Below are positions 1 to 7,162 of a stretch of DNA of 29,938 nt, piece after piece. The notes below the pieces were generated by a model that made no database searches, was not told the DNA's origin, and saw only the letters and a program-made list of their open reading frames with translations. The stretch lies in the NCBI GenBank assembly GCA_021737205.1, contig JAIPEK010000003.1, positions 1 to 29,938 of the forward strand, written 5' to 3'. The stretch's first letter is position 1. Each line of letters begins with the position of its first letter. Both the position numbers and the translations under genes were made by a program. The DNA comes from Desulfarculaceae bacterium. Lineage in GTDB: Bacteria > Desulfobacterota > Desulfobacteria > Desulfobacterales > Desulfobacteraceae.

Positions 1-115
1 TTTCATCTCCCTTCACCTCAAGCCTTGAAACTATGCGATCCAGGACCCCCGGATCAAGTTTGGCTGCTCAACCCGAAGCGCTTACCGTCTGTGTCAGATA
101 TACATCCTTGCTCAT
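1..115 (-). CDS. selD: Selenide, water dikinase SelD, selenocysteine-containing (N-terminal part, runs off the window)
   Basis: SelD makes selenophosphate from selenide and ATP, the selenium donor for selenocysteine synthesis. From the ATG at 115-113 the frame reads MSKDVYLTQTVSASG, then TGA at 70-68, then AAKLDPGVLDRI and onward to the window edge without another stop. This matches the SelD N-terminus (LTQ...GCGCK in E. coli), with codon 16, the TGA, at the catalytic Cys position and the essential Lys three residues later (K19). A Sec codon is the natural reading, because many SelD proteins carry Sec there. A hairpin follows the TGA at the expected distance. The GAGGA upstream of the ATG is a fair ribosome-binding site. 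It lies 22 bases downstream of pgeF on the same strand, so it is probably the last known gene of the kinase-rfaE2-pgeF-selD run. ORF callers that treat TGA only as a stop will miss it. Confidence 0.88.
28..61 (-). promoter_or_regulatory. Bacterial SECIS-like hairpin in selD
   Basis: Directly after the selD TGA (70-68) the mRNA can fold with an outer stem AAACT/AGTTT (61-57 with 32-28) and an inner stem GATCC/GGATC (55-51 with 41-37). The inner stem can extend by G-U and G-C pairs to leave a small loop, GGGTC, about 20 nt after the TGA. The E. coli fdhF SECIS also has a GGUC-containing apical loop at a similar distance. That geometry is what SelB needs to recode UGA. The fold was drawn by hand, not computed. 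Confidence 0.7.
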
Positions 116-137
116 TTGTTCCTCTTGAAAGGGTTTT

Positions 138-914
138 TCAATTTAAAATTCCTATTGCCGAAGCAAACCGGCCCGTCACCTTATCCCGCCTGTAGGAGTA
201 AAACAGGTCCGGCCGGCACTTCGTACAAAAATCCATGAGTTCAATATTGGCCGCCTTTACCCCTTTTTGAACCATATGGTCCGCACTCATCTTCCTAAAA
301 TCGAAAAACACCCCTTCTTTTTCCGTTCTGTACCCGTGAAGACGGGGCGGTATCTCGTTTTCAAAGTTGACGAATTCCGCGCAACAGGGCCCCAGTGACG
401 GCCCGACCCCGGCCAAAAGATCCTTCGGACGGGTTCCGAACCGTGACGCCATGTGCTCGATGCATTTGCCGACAATGTTCCGGATACTGCCGCGCCATCC
501 GGCATGAACATTGGCCGCCACCCTTTTTACCGGATCATACAACATCACGGACTGACAGTCCGCCACCTGTATCACCAACAGCCGTTTCGGGTGCGCCGTT
601 ACCATACCGTCGGCCGCCGGCGGCCCGAAAGGGTTGTCCCATGATCCGGCATCCACCTCAACCGTCCGGTCACCGTGGACCTGATTGATATACACGGGCA
701 CGCTTTGCGCGTCAAGGGTTTGCACAATCCTTTGCCGGTTCCGGGAGACGCTTTCCGGGTCATCACCCGTTGAAAAAGACGTGTTCAGGGAATCGAACGG
801 GGCATGGCTCACGCCGCCCCGGCGCGTGAATACGCCGTTAACGATTTCCGTGTGGTGCTTGAACACCTCGAATTCAAAAAAGCGCACACCGTTGGAGGCT
901 GTATTATCCGGCAT
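138..914 (-). CDS. pgeF: Peptidoglycan editing factor PgeF (YfiH / polyphenol oxidase family)
   Basis: Members of this family are cytoplasmic metal-dependent enzymes. The best supported role is removing mis-incorporated L-Ser from UDP-MurNAc peptide precursors; purine nucleoside phosphorylase/laccase-like activity is reported for homologues. The 258-residue protein carries the three metal-ligand motifs of the family: NQVHGD, ADCQSVMLYD and NVHAGWRGS, plus GPSLGPCC. An upstream ATG at 986 would give 282 residues but would lie 83 bases inside rfaE2. The ATG at 914 (MPDNTASN) overlaps rfaE2 by only 11 bases and fits the family length, so I chose it. It is cotranscribed with the kinase and rfaE2 upstream and selD 22 bases downstream. 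Confidence 0.9.
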   Translation of the reverse strand: MPDNTASNGVRFFEFEVFKHHTEIVNGVFTRRGGVSHAPFDSLNTSFSTGDDPESVSRNRQRIVQTLDAQSVPVYINQVHGDRTVEVDAGSWDNPFGPPAADGMVTAHPKRLLVIQVADCQSVMLYDPVKRVAANVHAGWRGSIRNIVGKCIEHMASRFGTRPKDLLAGVGPSLGPCCAEFVNFENEIPPRLHGYRTEKEGVFFDFRKMSADHMVQKGVKAANIELMDFCTKCRPDLFYSYRRDKVTGRFASAIGILN

Positions 915-1392
915 GATTCGTTTTTCTGATCCGCTCGATGATTTGGGAGGTGGAGATCCGATATTCAAAAGAAATGCGTTGCACATCCCCCCCGTGCTGC
1001 TTGACGAATTCCCCTCCTACAATGCGGTCTTCGTCCCAGTCAGCCCCTTTCACAAGCACATCCGGGCGGATTTTTCGGATCAGTTCTCCCGGATCCGGCT
1101 CATCGAACAGCACGATATGATCCACAAAATACAGGGCCGAAAGCACAAGCGCCCTTTCGTTTTCCGGAACAACCGGTCTTCGGGGTCCTTTAATCCGTTT
1201 CACCGAAGCATCCGAGTTAAGCCCCACAATCAGGATATCCCCGAAAGCGGCCGCCTTCTCCAGGTACATCACATGACCGGCATGGAGTATATCAAAACAG
1301 CCGTTGGTGAACCCCACCCTTTTTTTTTCCCGCCGGTACTGCCCGGCAACCCGCTCGATCTGATCCGGTGCGGTCACCTTGTCTCTCAGCAT
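904..1392 (-). CDS. rfaE2: D-glycero-beta-D-manno-heptose 1-phosphate adenylyltransferase (RfaE2 / HldE C-terminal domain)
   Basis: It catalyses ATP-dependent adenylylation of heptose-1-phosphate, giving ADP-heptose for the LPS inner core in the cytoplasm. The 162-residue protein is a stand-alone cytidylyltransferase-fold domain with GCFDILHAGHVMYL (the HxGH nucleotide-binding motif), PVVPENERA, VKGADWDEDRIVGG and the C-terminal STSQIIERI. E. coli fuses this domain to the RfaE1 kinase; here the kinase half is absent from the neighbourhood. The ATG (1392-1390) directly abuts the stop of the upstream histidine kinase, implying translational coupling. Its product feeds the heptosyltransferases encoded near 24.5-26.5 kb. 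Confidence 0.93.
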   Translation of the reverse strand: MLRDKVTAPDQIERVAGQYRREKKRVGFTNGCFDILHAGHVMYLEKAAAFGDILIVGLNSDASVKRIKGPRRPVVPENERALVLSALYFVDHIVLFDEPDPGELIRKIRPDVLVKGADWDEDRIVGGEFVKQHGGDVQRISFEYRISTSQIIERIRKTNHAG

Positions 1393-4188
1393 TCACACCA
1401 CCTTTGCATCCAGAACCCGTCGAACAGCGTTCAAAAGATCTTCGAGCCGGTACGGCTTGGCAACAAAACCTTCCGCACCGGTTTCCTTGAGAACGCCTGC
1501 CTGTACATCCGGAGAGTATCCGCTGGCCACAATGACCTGGACCGCGGGATACAGCCCCTTGATTTCCCTGAGGCTCCGCTGCCCGCCCATGCCCGGCATA
1601 CTCAGGTCCATGATCAAAAGATCAACTGTTTCCTGTTTCTCTTTATATATTTCAAGGGCCTCTTCTCCGCTTGATGCGGTCATCACCTCATACCCGAAAC
1701 GCCCGAGCGCCACCCGGCAGAAATCGAGTATAGCCTCCTCGTCATCCACAACCAGCAGAGTTTCCGTGCCACCTTTGGGGGTATTGTTGCTGATCTCCCG
1801 GTCCAGCCGGCCGGAATCTTTCTTCAGCAGTGGGAAATAAATGATAAACGCCGTTCCCAGGCCGTTCTCGCTGTCACATGTGATATAACCGCCATGGTTT
1901 TTCACGATTCCGTATACCGAGGCAAGACCCAGCCCGGTCCCCCGGCCTACTTCCTTGGTGGTGAAAAACGGTTCGAAAATGTGCTCTCTGGTTTCCGGAT
2001 CAATCCCCGATCCGGTATCGGAAACCGTCAGCATCATATAATTCCCCGGGGCCGATCCCATGTGCGCCCGGGCGAACTCCCTGTCCAGAGAAACATTTTT
2101 CGTTGTGATGATGATTCTGCCGCCTTCGGGCATGGCATCTGCTGCATTGCTGCCCAGATTCAGAATGACCTGCTCGATCTGGACCGGGTCCGCATGAATA
2201 ATACCCGGAGATTCTTCCAGCTCCACCTCGATCTCGATCATTTTCGGGATGGTCCTCTTGAGGATGCTCAACGCCTGTTTCACCTCGCGGTTGATATCCA
2301 GGGAAGATTTCTCGGTATCCATCTTCCGGCTGAAGAACAGAAGTTTTTTGACAAGCTCGGCCGCCCTTTCAACCGACTTTTTGATGGCGTTGAGGCTCTT
2401 GTAATCCGGGTCTTCCCTGTCCTTGTCCATGAACATGATGGTGGTGTACCCGTTGATGGCCTGGAGAATATTGTTGAAGTCATGGGCCACTCCACCGGCA
2501 AGTGTACCTATGGCCTCCATTTTCTGGGCCTGCCGGAGCTGGAACTCAAGGTTCTTCTTTTCGGTCGTATCCTTGAACACCCCCAGGGTGCCTGTAATTT
2601 TCTCCTTATGATTCTTCAGGAAAGAGGCGGAGACGATGATGTCCGTCAATTGGTTGTCACGGGTGACAAGCCGCATCTCGTGATCCTTGAGCTCTCCCTT
2701 TTCATTGAGCTCGCTCATAATATATTTGGCGTCTTCAATGCCGTTTTCATAAATGGTATAGACCTTTTGCCCGAGCAGCTCGGTTCTGTCATACCCCAAA
2801 AGGGCCAGCATCTTTGTGGAAAAATAGACAATATTGCCCGAAAGATCAGTGGTTGTGATCCCGTCCACGGCACTTTCCAGTATATCCTCGAGGAACTTTT
2901 TGGTCCCGGTCAGTTCTTCTTCCACCTGTTTTTTGTCGGTGACATCCCGCACCATTCCCCTGAATCCGGTCGGATTTCCGTGATTATCTTTCAAAAGGGT
3001 CACGGAAGTCTCAAGGTACCGGCGTTCCCCGTTCTTTCGGACAATTTTCCAGTCAAACCCTTTTTCGGAAATACCGGTCCGATAGACCTTGTTAAAGGTC
3101 CGGTACACGGTCTTTGCACTGTCAAGTTCCATGTAATCGCTGTATTCCATACCCATCAGTTCGGCCATTTCATAACCGAGGATGTCGCAAAGGGACCGGT
3201 TACAGAATGTGATCCGCCCTTTCAAATCCACCTCGTAATATCCTTCTTCAATGCTTTCCAGGATGTTTCGGTATTTCTGCTCGCTGTTTTTCAGCCGGTT
3301 TTCCGCAGTCATGCGTTCGAAGTTCATGTGGTTGGCATAAGAGGCGATCTGTGAAAACTCGGAAAATGCAAGTGCATTCTCGTCAATGACCGTATGTTCG
3401 GTGGCGGACTGGATCAAAAAATCGCGGAAACTGTCAAGACCGAATTTCACTTTCCGCCACAGAAAGGCGCTCAAGAGAAAGGAGGCGACAATAAAGAATA
3501 TAAACAGGCTTGATCCCAGAATCAGCCTCCTTTTGAATGTGTCCCTGAACCGGGTGTTCGCCTTGTCCATTTTGGATTCCAAATCATCCATATAGACGCC
3601 GGTCCCGATGATCCAGCCCCACCTGGGATAAGACTTTACGAATGTCAGCTTTTCCACCCGCCGGCCCAGGCTCGGTTTCATCCACCGGTACCGGAGGAAC
3701 CCCTCCCCCTTTTTTTCACAAAGGGCCAGCTGATCCTTTATGACCTTTACCCTTTCCGGGTCCTCAATGGCGGAAAGATCCTTCTTGACCAGAGCATCAA
3801 TCGGGTGGCTCAGCAGTGCACCGTCAAAATTCAGGACATAGACATAATCATCCTTTCCGTAATGAATACTTTCGATCCTATCGAGAACCTTTTTCTGCAT
3901 GATCTTTTCCTTGTCAAACTCTTTTTCGACCCTTGACCGGATCTGATCCCGTGTGTCTTTGCGTATATCTTCCTGCCTGTACCGGATGTAGTTTATCACC
4001 CGATTCACTTCCTTTTGCAGACTCCGCTTTTCCTGCTCGATATAATTCTTTCTGAACGCCTCGATTTCCTCTTCATGGTCCTTCATGGCCAGAAAGTACC
4101 AGGAACAGAAAAGAGAGATACCCAGGAACACCAGTACAACAAATGATGTCAGCAGTGTGGCCGCCTTCAGGGATCTGAATATTTTCAT
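1393..4188 (-). CDS. Membrane-bound hybrid sensor histidine kinase (Cache-PAS-PAS-HisKA-HATPase-REC)
   Basis: The protein is about 931 residues. Order: TM1 (about 10-36), a periplasmic Cache domain (about 45-205, with HYGKDDYVYVLNFDG and the closing WGWIIGTGVY), TM2 (221-245), PAS1 (305-420), PAS2 (427-545), a HisKA domain with GGVAHDFNN (phosphoryl His about 569), an ATPase domain with an N box (NLGSNAADAMPEGG) and G boxes (DTGSGID, GRGTGLGL), and a C-terminal receiver (VVDDEE; acceptor Asp about 861 in IMDLSMPGM). It probably senses a small extracellular ligand and passes phosphate to its own receiver and then an unlinked partner; no response regulator is adjacent. The ATG at 4188 (MKIFRSLK) is preferred over a TTG five codons upstream. 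Its stop touches the rfaE2 start, an unusual pairing with a biosynthetic gene. Ligand unknown. Confidence 0.93.
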   Translation of the reverse strand: MKIFRSLKAATLLTSFVVLVFLGISLFCSWYFLAMKDHEEEIEAFRKNYIEQEKRSLQKEVNRVINYIRYRQEDIRKDTRDQIRSRVEKEFDKEKIMQKKVLDRIESIHYGKDDYVYVLNFDGALLSHPIDALVKKDLSAIEDPERVKVIKDQLALCEKKGEGFLRYRWMKPSLGRRVEKLTFVKSYPRWGWIIGTGVYMDDLESKMDKANTRFRDTFKRRLILGSSLFIFFIVASFLLSAFLWRKVKFGLDSFRDFLIQSATEHTVIDENALAFSEFSQIASYANHMNFERMTAENRLKNSEQKYRNILESIEEGYYEVDLKGRITFCNRSLCDILGYEMAELMGMEYSDYMELDSAKTVYRTFNKVYRTGISEKGFDWKIVRKNGERRYLETSVTLLKDNHGNPTGFRGMVRDVTDKKQVEEELTGTKKFLEDILESAVDGITTTDLSGNIVYFSTKMLALLGYDRTELLGQKVYTIYENGIEDAKYIMSELNEKGELKDHEMRLVTRDNQLTDIIVSASFLKNHKEKITGTLGVFKDTTEKKNLEFQLRQAQKMEAIGTLAGGVAHDFNNILQAINGYTTIMFMDKDREDPDYKSLNAIKKSVERAAELVKKLLFFSRKMDTEKSSLDINREVKQALSILKRTIPKMIEIEVELEESPGIIHADPVQIEQVILNLGSNAADAMPEGGRIIITTKNVSLDREFARAHMGSAPGNYMMLTVSDTGSGIDPETREHIFEPFFTTKEVGRGTGLGLASVYGIVKNHGGYITCDSENGLGTAFIIYFPLLKKDSGRLDREISNNTPKGGTETLLVVDDEEAILDFCRVALGRFGYEVMTASSGEEALEIYKEKQETVDLLIMDLSMPGMGGQRSLREIKGLYPAVQVIVASGYSPDVQAGVLKETGAEGFVAKPYRLEDLLNAVRRVLDAKVV

Positions 4189-4246
4189 AAAACGTCTTGC
4201 CAATTAAAGAAATAATCATGGTATGTCCACATCACCACCGGCCCTT

Positions 4247-4289
4247 GGGATACCGCCCCTCCCCTCCGGAGACAGGCGTTTGCTATCCC
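4247..4289 (-). other. Stable hairpin between pilZ and the kinase gene
   Basis: On the minus strand GGGATA (4289-4284) pairs with TATCCC (4252-4247). Inside these, CGCC pairs with GGCG and CTCC with GGAG/GGGG. With the neighbouring element removed, the stem begins at the pilZ stop codon, so it could be the pilZ transcript end or part of the kinase leader. No run of T follows on either strand, so a classic intrinsic terminator is not supported. No known riboswitch class is matched convincingly. Confidence 0.4.
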
Positions 4290-4294
4290 GGATG

Positions 4295-4511
4295 GTAACC
4301 GTTCACGGAAATTGGGAATTTGGCCTTCATGCTTTTGTACTGTTGATGAACGCATTCAATTTTGGGCCGAGTTTTTCAAGTATTGCTTTGTATTCTGTTG
4401 CGCTTGACTCAGATAAAACTTTTCTTCTGATGAGTTTTCGCAACCATAACTCGTTTCATCTCTCCCCAATTTCTACTTTCCAATTTCAAGTTTCAAGCCG
4501 TGAACGGCTAC
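4295..4511. mobile_element. Small inverted-repeat element 1 (four-helix-bundle-type), between pilZ and the kinase
   Basis: This 217-bp element is bounded by 14-bp inverted repeats: GTAACCGTTCACGG (4295-4308) and CCGTGAACGGCTAC (4498-4511), which agree at 13 of 14 positions when inverted. The flanks are CCCGGATG (4287-4294) and CCCAGATG (4512-4519), an apparent 8-bp target duplication with one mismatch. Inside is a 43-codon minus-strand remnant. The right end supplies the present pilZ stop codon (TAG); the reconstructed empty site would also have read His-Leu-Gly-stop, so the insertion is neutral for PilZ. All termini match those of the element at 7163-7318. No transposase is encoded, so it is either a non-autonomous or a decayed copy. 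Confidence 0.65.
4327..4455 (-). pseudogene. Remnant of a four-helix-bundle (S23/IVS-type) protein C-terminus
   Basis: A 42-codon open stretch bounded by stops reads from NELWLRKL through EYKAILEKLGPK to LNAFINSTKA and a TGA stop. The pattern (an N-E-x-W-L-like helix, a short turn, then an amphipathic C-terminal helix ending in a Lys-containing tail) resembles the last two helices of 23S rRNA intervening-sequence/four-helix-bundle proteins, which are normally about 115-125 residues. The N-terminal half is missing and no start or ribosome site is evident. Placement inside inverted repeats shared with a second such remnant strengthens the call; sequence similarity alone would be weak. Confidence 0.45.
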
Positions 4512-4975
4512 CCCAGATGAAACAACAGGTAGGCACCGAACTTGTCATAGTGTTCGGAGGTAACGAATTCAACGCCCGCAGATCCGGGAAATTTTTTGCG
4601 AACCACGGCCTCCCGGACCACTTTGGATGCCGACACATCATCAAGGGTAAACTCCACTTTGACTTTGTCGCCTACTTGAAATTCGGTCCGGTTCATGAGC
4701 TTCAGCTTGAGCCCTTTCCTGGACAGATTTTCCACTTTCACCGGAACCCGTCTGCCGCGGTCGAACACCGCTCCTCTCAGGTTCACTTCTTTTCGGACCT
4801 GTTTCCTTCGCTCCAGTTTCGCCGAATAAGAATGACCGCAACCGCACCTGGCTTTGAGCTTGATCTCCTTGTCCATGCCGGTGAACTTGCTCACATCAGT
4901 ACGCCTGGCCTTGCCGCATTTCGGGCACACGAATGTTGCAACGTTGTTCCCGTTCACAAACACCCTTTCAGCCAT
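4508..4975 (-). CDS. PilZ domain protein with N-terminal zinc ribbon
   Basis: The 155-residue protein has two parts. Residues about 10-50 hold a small Cys-rich ribbon (CPKCGKARRTD and ARCGCGHSY). Residues about 55-150 are a PilZ domain with RRKQVRKE (the RxxxR arm) and ENLSRKGLKLKL (the N/DxSxxG motif), the two elements that bind cyclic di-GMP. It is therefore likely a c-di-GMP effector, possibly acting on motility or envelope functions; the target is not visible here. The ATG at 4975 (MAERVF) has AGGGGA eight bases upstream and is preferred over the ATG at 4993, which has no such site. The stop codon lies in the terminal repeat of the adjoining element. A promoter-like pair lies upstream at 5090-5118. 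Confidence 0.85.
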   Translation of the reverse strand: MAERVFVNGNNVATFVCPKCGKARRTDVSKFTGMDKEIKLKARCGCGHSYSAKLERRKQVRKEVNLRGAVFDRGRRVPVKVENLSRKGLKLKLMNRTEFQVGDKVKVEFTLDDVSASKVVREAVVRKKFPGSAGVEFVTSEHYDKFGAYLLFHLG

Positions 4976-5089
4976 ACTGTTATTCCCCTGCATACGTTTC
5001 GGCCACCCGGCTGCACCGGAAAACCTTACCTGGACAGGTGCTTTGTCCCCGTCTTTCCTGAAAAAATCATCTTCCGGTTACTGGGCATC

Positions 5090-5118
5090 ACGTTAGATCA
5101 AAACAGGCTGCCTGTCAA
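5090..5118 (-). promoter_or_regulatory. Sigma-70-type promoter candidate for pilZ
   Basis: On the minus strand a perfect TTGACA (5118-5113) is followed after 17 bases by TAACGT (5095-5090), which keeps the key TA...T positions of the -10 box. It lies just after the comF stop and about 110 bases before the pilZ ATG, which explains independent transcription of pilZ. Confidence 0.5.
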
Positions 5119-5124
5119 TCTTTT

Positions 5125-5958
5125 TCAAAACGCCCGTGCCGCCACAAGGGTGTCCACGCTTTCCGCCCCGGCCTTTAAAAGTCTCCCGGCCGCCTCACTG
5201 CAAGTGGCGCCTGTGGTATACACGTCATCCACCAGCACAACACGTCGGCCCCGTATATGATCGGTCCTTGTCACATCAAACGCATCTTTTACGTTCCGTT
5301 TCCTCTGCTCGACGGTAAAATCCGTCTGGGAAGGCGTTTTCCTGGATCGAACCAGGGAATGGCAGTCGATGGAGAGTTTACTACCGCCTCCTTCGTCTGA
5401 AACGGCCCGGCGGCAAAGATTTCTTGCCAGCAGGAAAGACTGGTTGAATCCCCTGTATCCGAGTTTCGAGGGGTGAAGGGGAACCGGAACCAACAAAGGC
5501 AGGGGAAGATCGGAAAGATACCGCCTGTATGCATCCAGCATAAGAGCCCCCAGGGGAAGGGCAAGGCCGATCCGCCCACTGTATTTCAACAGGTGCACCG
5601 CTTCCTTCATCACCCCGTCATACATGCCTGCCGCCCGGACCCGGCCGGCATCCGGGGGCGAGCCGAGACATCTTCCGCAACGATGGTTTTTCAAGTGGTC
5701 ACCGTAAAATTTCATACCGCAGATGGAGCAGAACGGAGGCTCAAACGGATCATGCCCGGTTTTTTTCAGACATGAGGGACAGAAATACGGCCGGAACACT
5801 TCAGGAACAGGCACGCCTTCGACCGGTCTTTTGACATCAATATACCGGCCGCATTTCATGCATTTCTCCGGGAACAGTATCCCGGAAAAATGCTTCAGTA
5901 TGCGGTTTATCCCTCCTGAGAGATTTTCCGGGCTGTAATTCGGCCGAATTTTGAACAT
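5125..5958 (-). CDS. comF: ComF family phosphoribosyltransferase-like protein
   Basis: ComF proteins combine zinc fingers with a type I phosphoribosyltransferase fold and take part in handling imported single-stranded DNA in competent bacteria; in many species the role is untested. The 277-residue protein has Cys pairs CMKCG (33-36), CPSC, CSICG and CGRC in its N-terminal third, LLVPVPLHPSKLGYRGFNQ in the middle, and the PRPP-binding loop VVLVDDVYTTGAT near the C-terminus. The ATG at 5958 has AGAGGTG just upstream and overlaps the icd end by 52 bases. The upstream ATG at 6066 only adds Arg-rich out-of-frame icd sequence and is rejected. It is probably cotranscribed with icd. Confidence 0.9.
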   Translation of the reverse strand: MFKIRPNYSPENLSGGINRILKHFSGILFPEKCMKCGRYIDVKRPVEGVPVPEVFRPYFCPSCLKKTGHDPFEPPFCSICGMKFYGDHLKNHRCGRCLGSPPDAGRVRAAGMYDGVMKEAVHLLKYSGRIGLALPLGALMLDAYRRYLSDLPLPLLVPVPLHPSKLGYRGFNQSFLLARNLCRRAVSDEGGGSKLSIDCHSLVRSRKTPSQTDFTVEQRKRNVKDAFDVTRTDHIRGRRVVLVDDVYTTGATCSEAAGRLLKAGAESVDTLVAARAF

Positions 5959-7133
5959 GACACCTCTTCCCCGTCCTCGATACCGCCGGCCAGATCTGCT
6001 GTCACACGCTTTGACGCAAGGGCGCGGCCGACTCCGCTGCGCACCAGTTCGGCGGCCTCGTGCCATCCCATATGATCGAACATCAACGCCCCTGACAGAA
6101 TCAGGGAACAGGGATTGGCCATATCCTTTCCGGCGATATCCGGGGCCGTCCCGTGGGTGGCTTCAAACACGGCGCACTCATCTCCCACGTTGGCGCCCGG
6201 GGCGATCCCGAGTCCCCCCACCTGTGCGGCAAGCGCGTCCGAAATAAAATCCCCGTTCAGGTTCGGGCAGGCGATCACGTCAAAATTTTCCGGCTTCAGC
6301 AGCACTTCGGCAAACACCATATCCGCGATTCGATCCTTGATCATGATCCGGGAATCGGGGATTTTTCCGCCGTGTTTCTCAAACACCTCGTCTTCGGTGA
6401 TCACATCATGGGCAAAATTTTCAAACGCCTCTTCATACCCCCATTTTCTGAAATACCCTTCGGTGAACTTCATGATATTGCCCTTGTGCATGAGGGTCAC
6501 ACTTTTCAGTCCCTTGGTCTTTGCATATTGAAGCGCCCTTGCCACAAGCCGTTTGGTTCTGCCCGGAGAAATGGGCTTGATGCCGATGGACGAATCCACG
6601 GGGATGGTGCATTTCAATTCATCCTTTACAAACCGTATCAACCTTGCGGCATTGTCCGAAGAGGAATCACATTCGATGCCCGCATACAGGTCTTCGGTGT
6701 TTTCCCGGAAAACGGTAATGTTCACCTTTTCCGGGTGTTTGACCGGGTTCGGGACCGGCGGATAATACCGGACCGGGCGAATACAGGCATACAGATCGAG
6801 TTCCTGGCGGATCCGCACGTTCAGGCTCCGCATTCCTTCACCGACCGGGGTCATCAGCGGTCCTTTTATGGCGATGCGGTGTTCCCGGATGGCGTCCACC
6901 GATGAAGCGGGCAGCCATTCACCCGTCTGTTCAAACCCCTTCTCTCCGGCCGGAAGCTCCTTCCATTCCACGGCCTTTTCGCCGCTGTACGCCTTCTCCA
7001 CTGCAGCGTCCAGAACGGGCACGGCCGCGTTCCATATATCCTTTCCGATCCCGTCGCCTTGGATATAAGGGATGACCACCCGATCCGGAATGATCGGTTT
7101 CAGATTCTGGTCAAGTGTGATTTTTCTGGTCAT
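5907..7133 (-). CDS. icd: Isocitrate dehydrogenase, prokaryotic homodimeric type, predicted NAD+-preferring
   Basis: It oxidatively decarboxylates isocitrate to 2-oxoglutarate in the TCA cycle. The 408-residue length and motifs match the E. coli-type enzyme (416 aa): VGEGMRSLNVRIRQELDLYACIRPVRYY (isocitrate site, with the Ser equivalent to E. coli Ser113) and FRENTEDLYAG. In the coenzyme pocket E. coli Lys344, Tyr345, Val351, Tyr391 and Arg395 correspond to Asp332, Ile333, Ala339, Ala379 and Gly383 here. The first three are the same changes that were engineered to switch E. coli IDH from NADP to NAD, so NAD preference is predicted. A good AGGAG lies eight bases upstream of the ATG. The reconstructed ancestral rlmB stop directly abuts this ATG; an inserted element now separates them. 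Confidence 0.93.
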   Translation of the reverse strand: MTRKITLDQNLKPIIPDRVVIPYIQGDGIGKDIWNAAVPVLDAAVEKAYSGEKAVEWKELPAGEKGFEQTGEWLPASSVDAIREHRIAIKGPLMTPVGEGMRSLNVRIRQELDLYACIRPVRYYPPVPNPVKHPEKVNITVFRENTEDLYAGIECDSSSDNAARLIRFVKDELKCTIPVDSSIGIKPISPGRTKRLVARALQYAKTKGLKSVTLMHKGNIMKFTEGYFRKWGYEEAFENFAHDVITEDEVFEKHGGKIPDSRIMIKDRIADMVFAEVLLKPENFDVIACPNLNGDFISDALAAQVGGLGIAPGANVGDECAVFEATHGTAPDIAGKDMANPCSLILSGALMFDHMGWHEAAELVRSGVGRALASKRVTADLAGGIEDGEEVSCSKFGRITARKISQEG

Positions 7134-7162
7134 TCAGCTTTCTCCTGTATATTGTATGGTTC

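Noticed and set aside
68..70. selD as a pseudogene broken by TGA
   Set aside because: The stop sits exactly at the Cys/Sec catalytic position, the frame stays SelD-like after it and a SECIS-like hairpin follows.
685..1674. 329-residue open frame on the plus strand
   Set aside because: It lies antisense to pgeF, rfaE2 and the kinase end, with no family motif or ribosome site; the minus-strand genes are unmistakable.
1894..3354. 486-residue open frame on the plus strand
   Set aside because: Antisense shadow of the histidine kinase; His/Phe-rich composition typical of a complementary frame, no recognisable domain.
4247..4289. Truncated cyclic di-GMP (GEMM) riboswitch
   Set aside because: A short GCAAA-like stretch recalls the class, but the two-helix architecture and tetraloop/receptor are missing.
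4223..5260. 345-residue plus-strand frame crossing the element and pilZ
   Set aside because: It runs antisense through pilZ and comF and through the inverted-repeat element; no coherent domain.
5959..6066. N-terminal extension of comF to an ATG at 6066
   Set aside because: The extra 36 residues are Arg-rich out-of-frame icd sequence; the ATG at 5958 has a good ribosome site and normal length.
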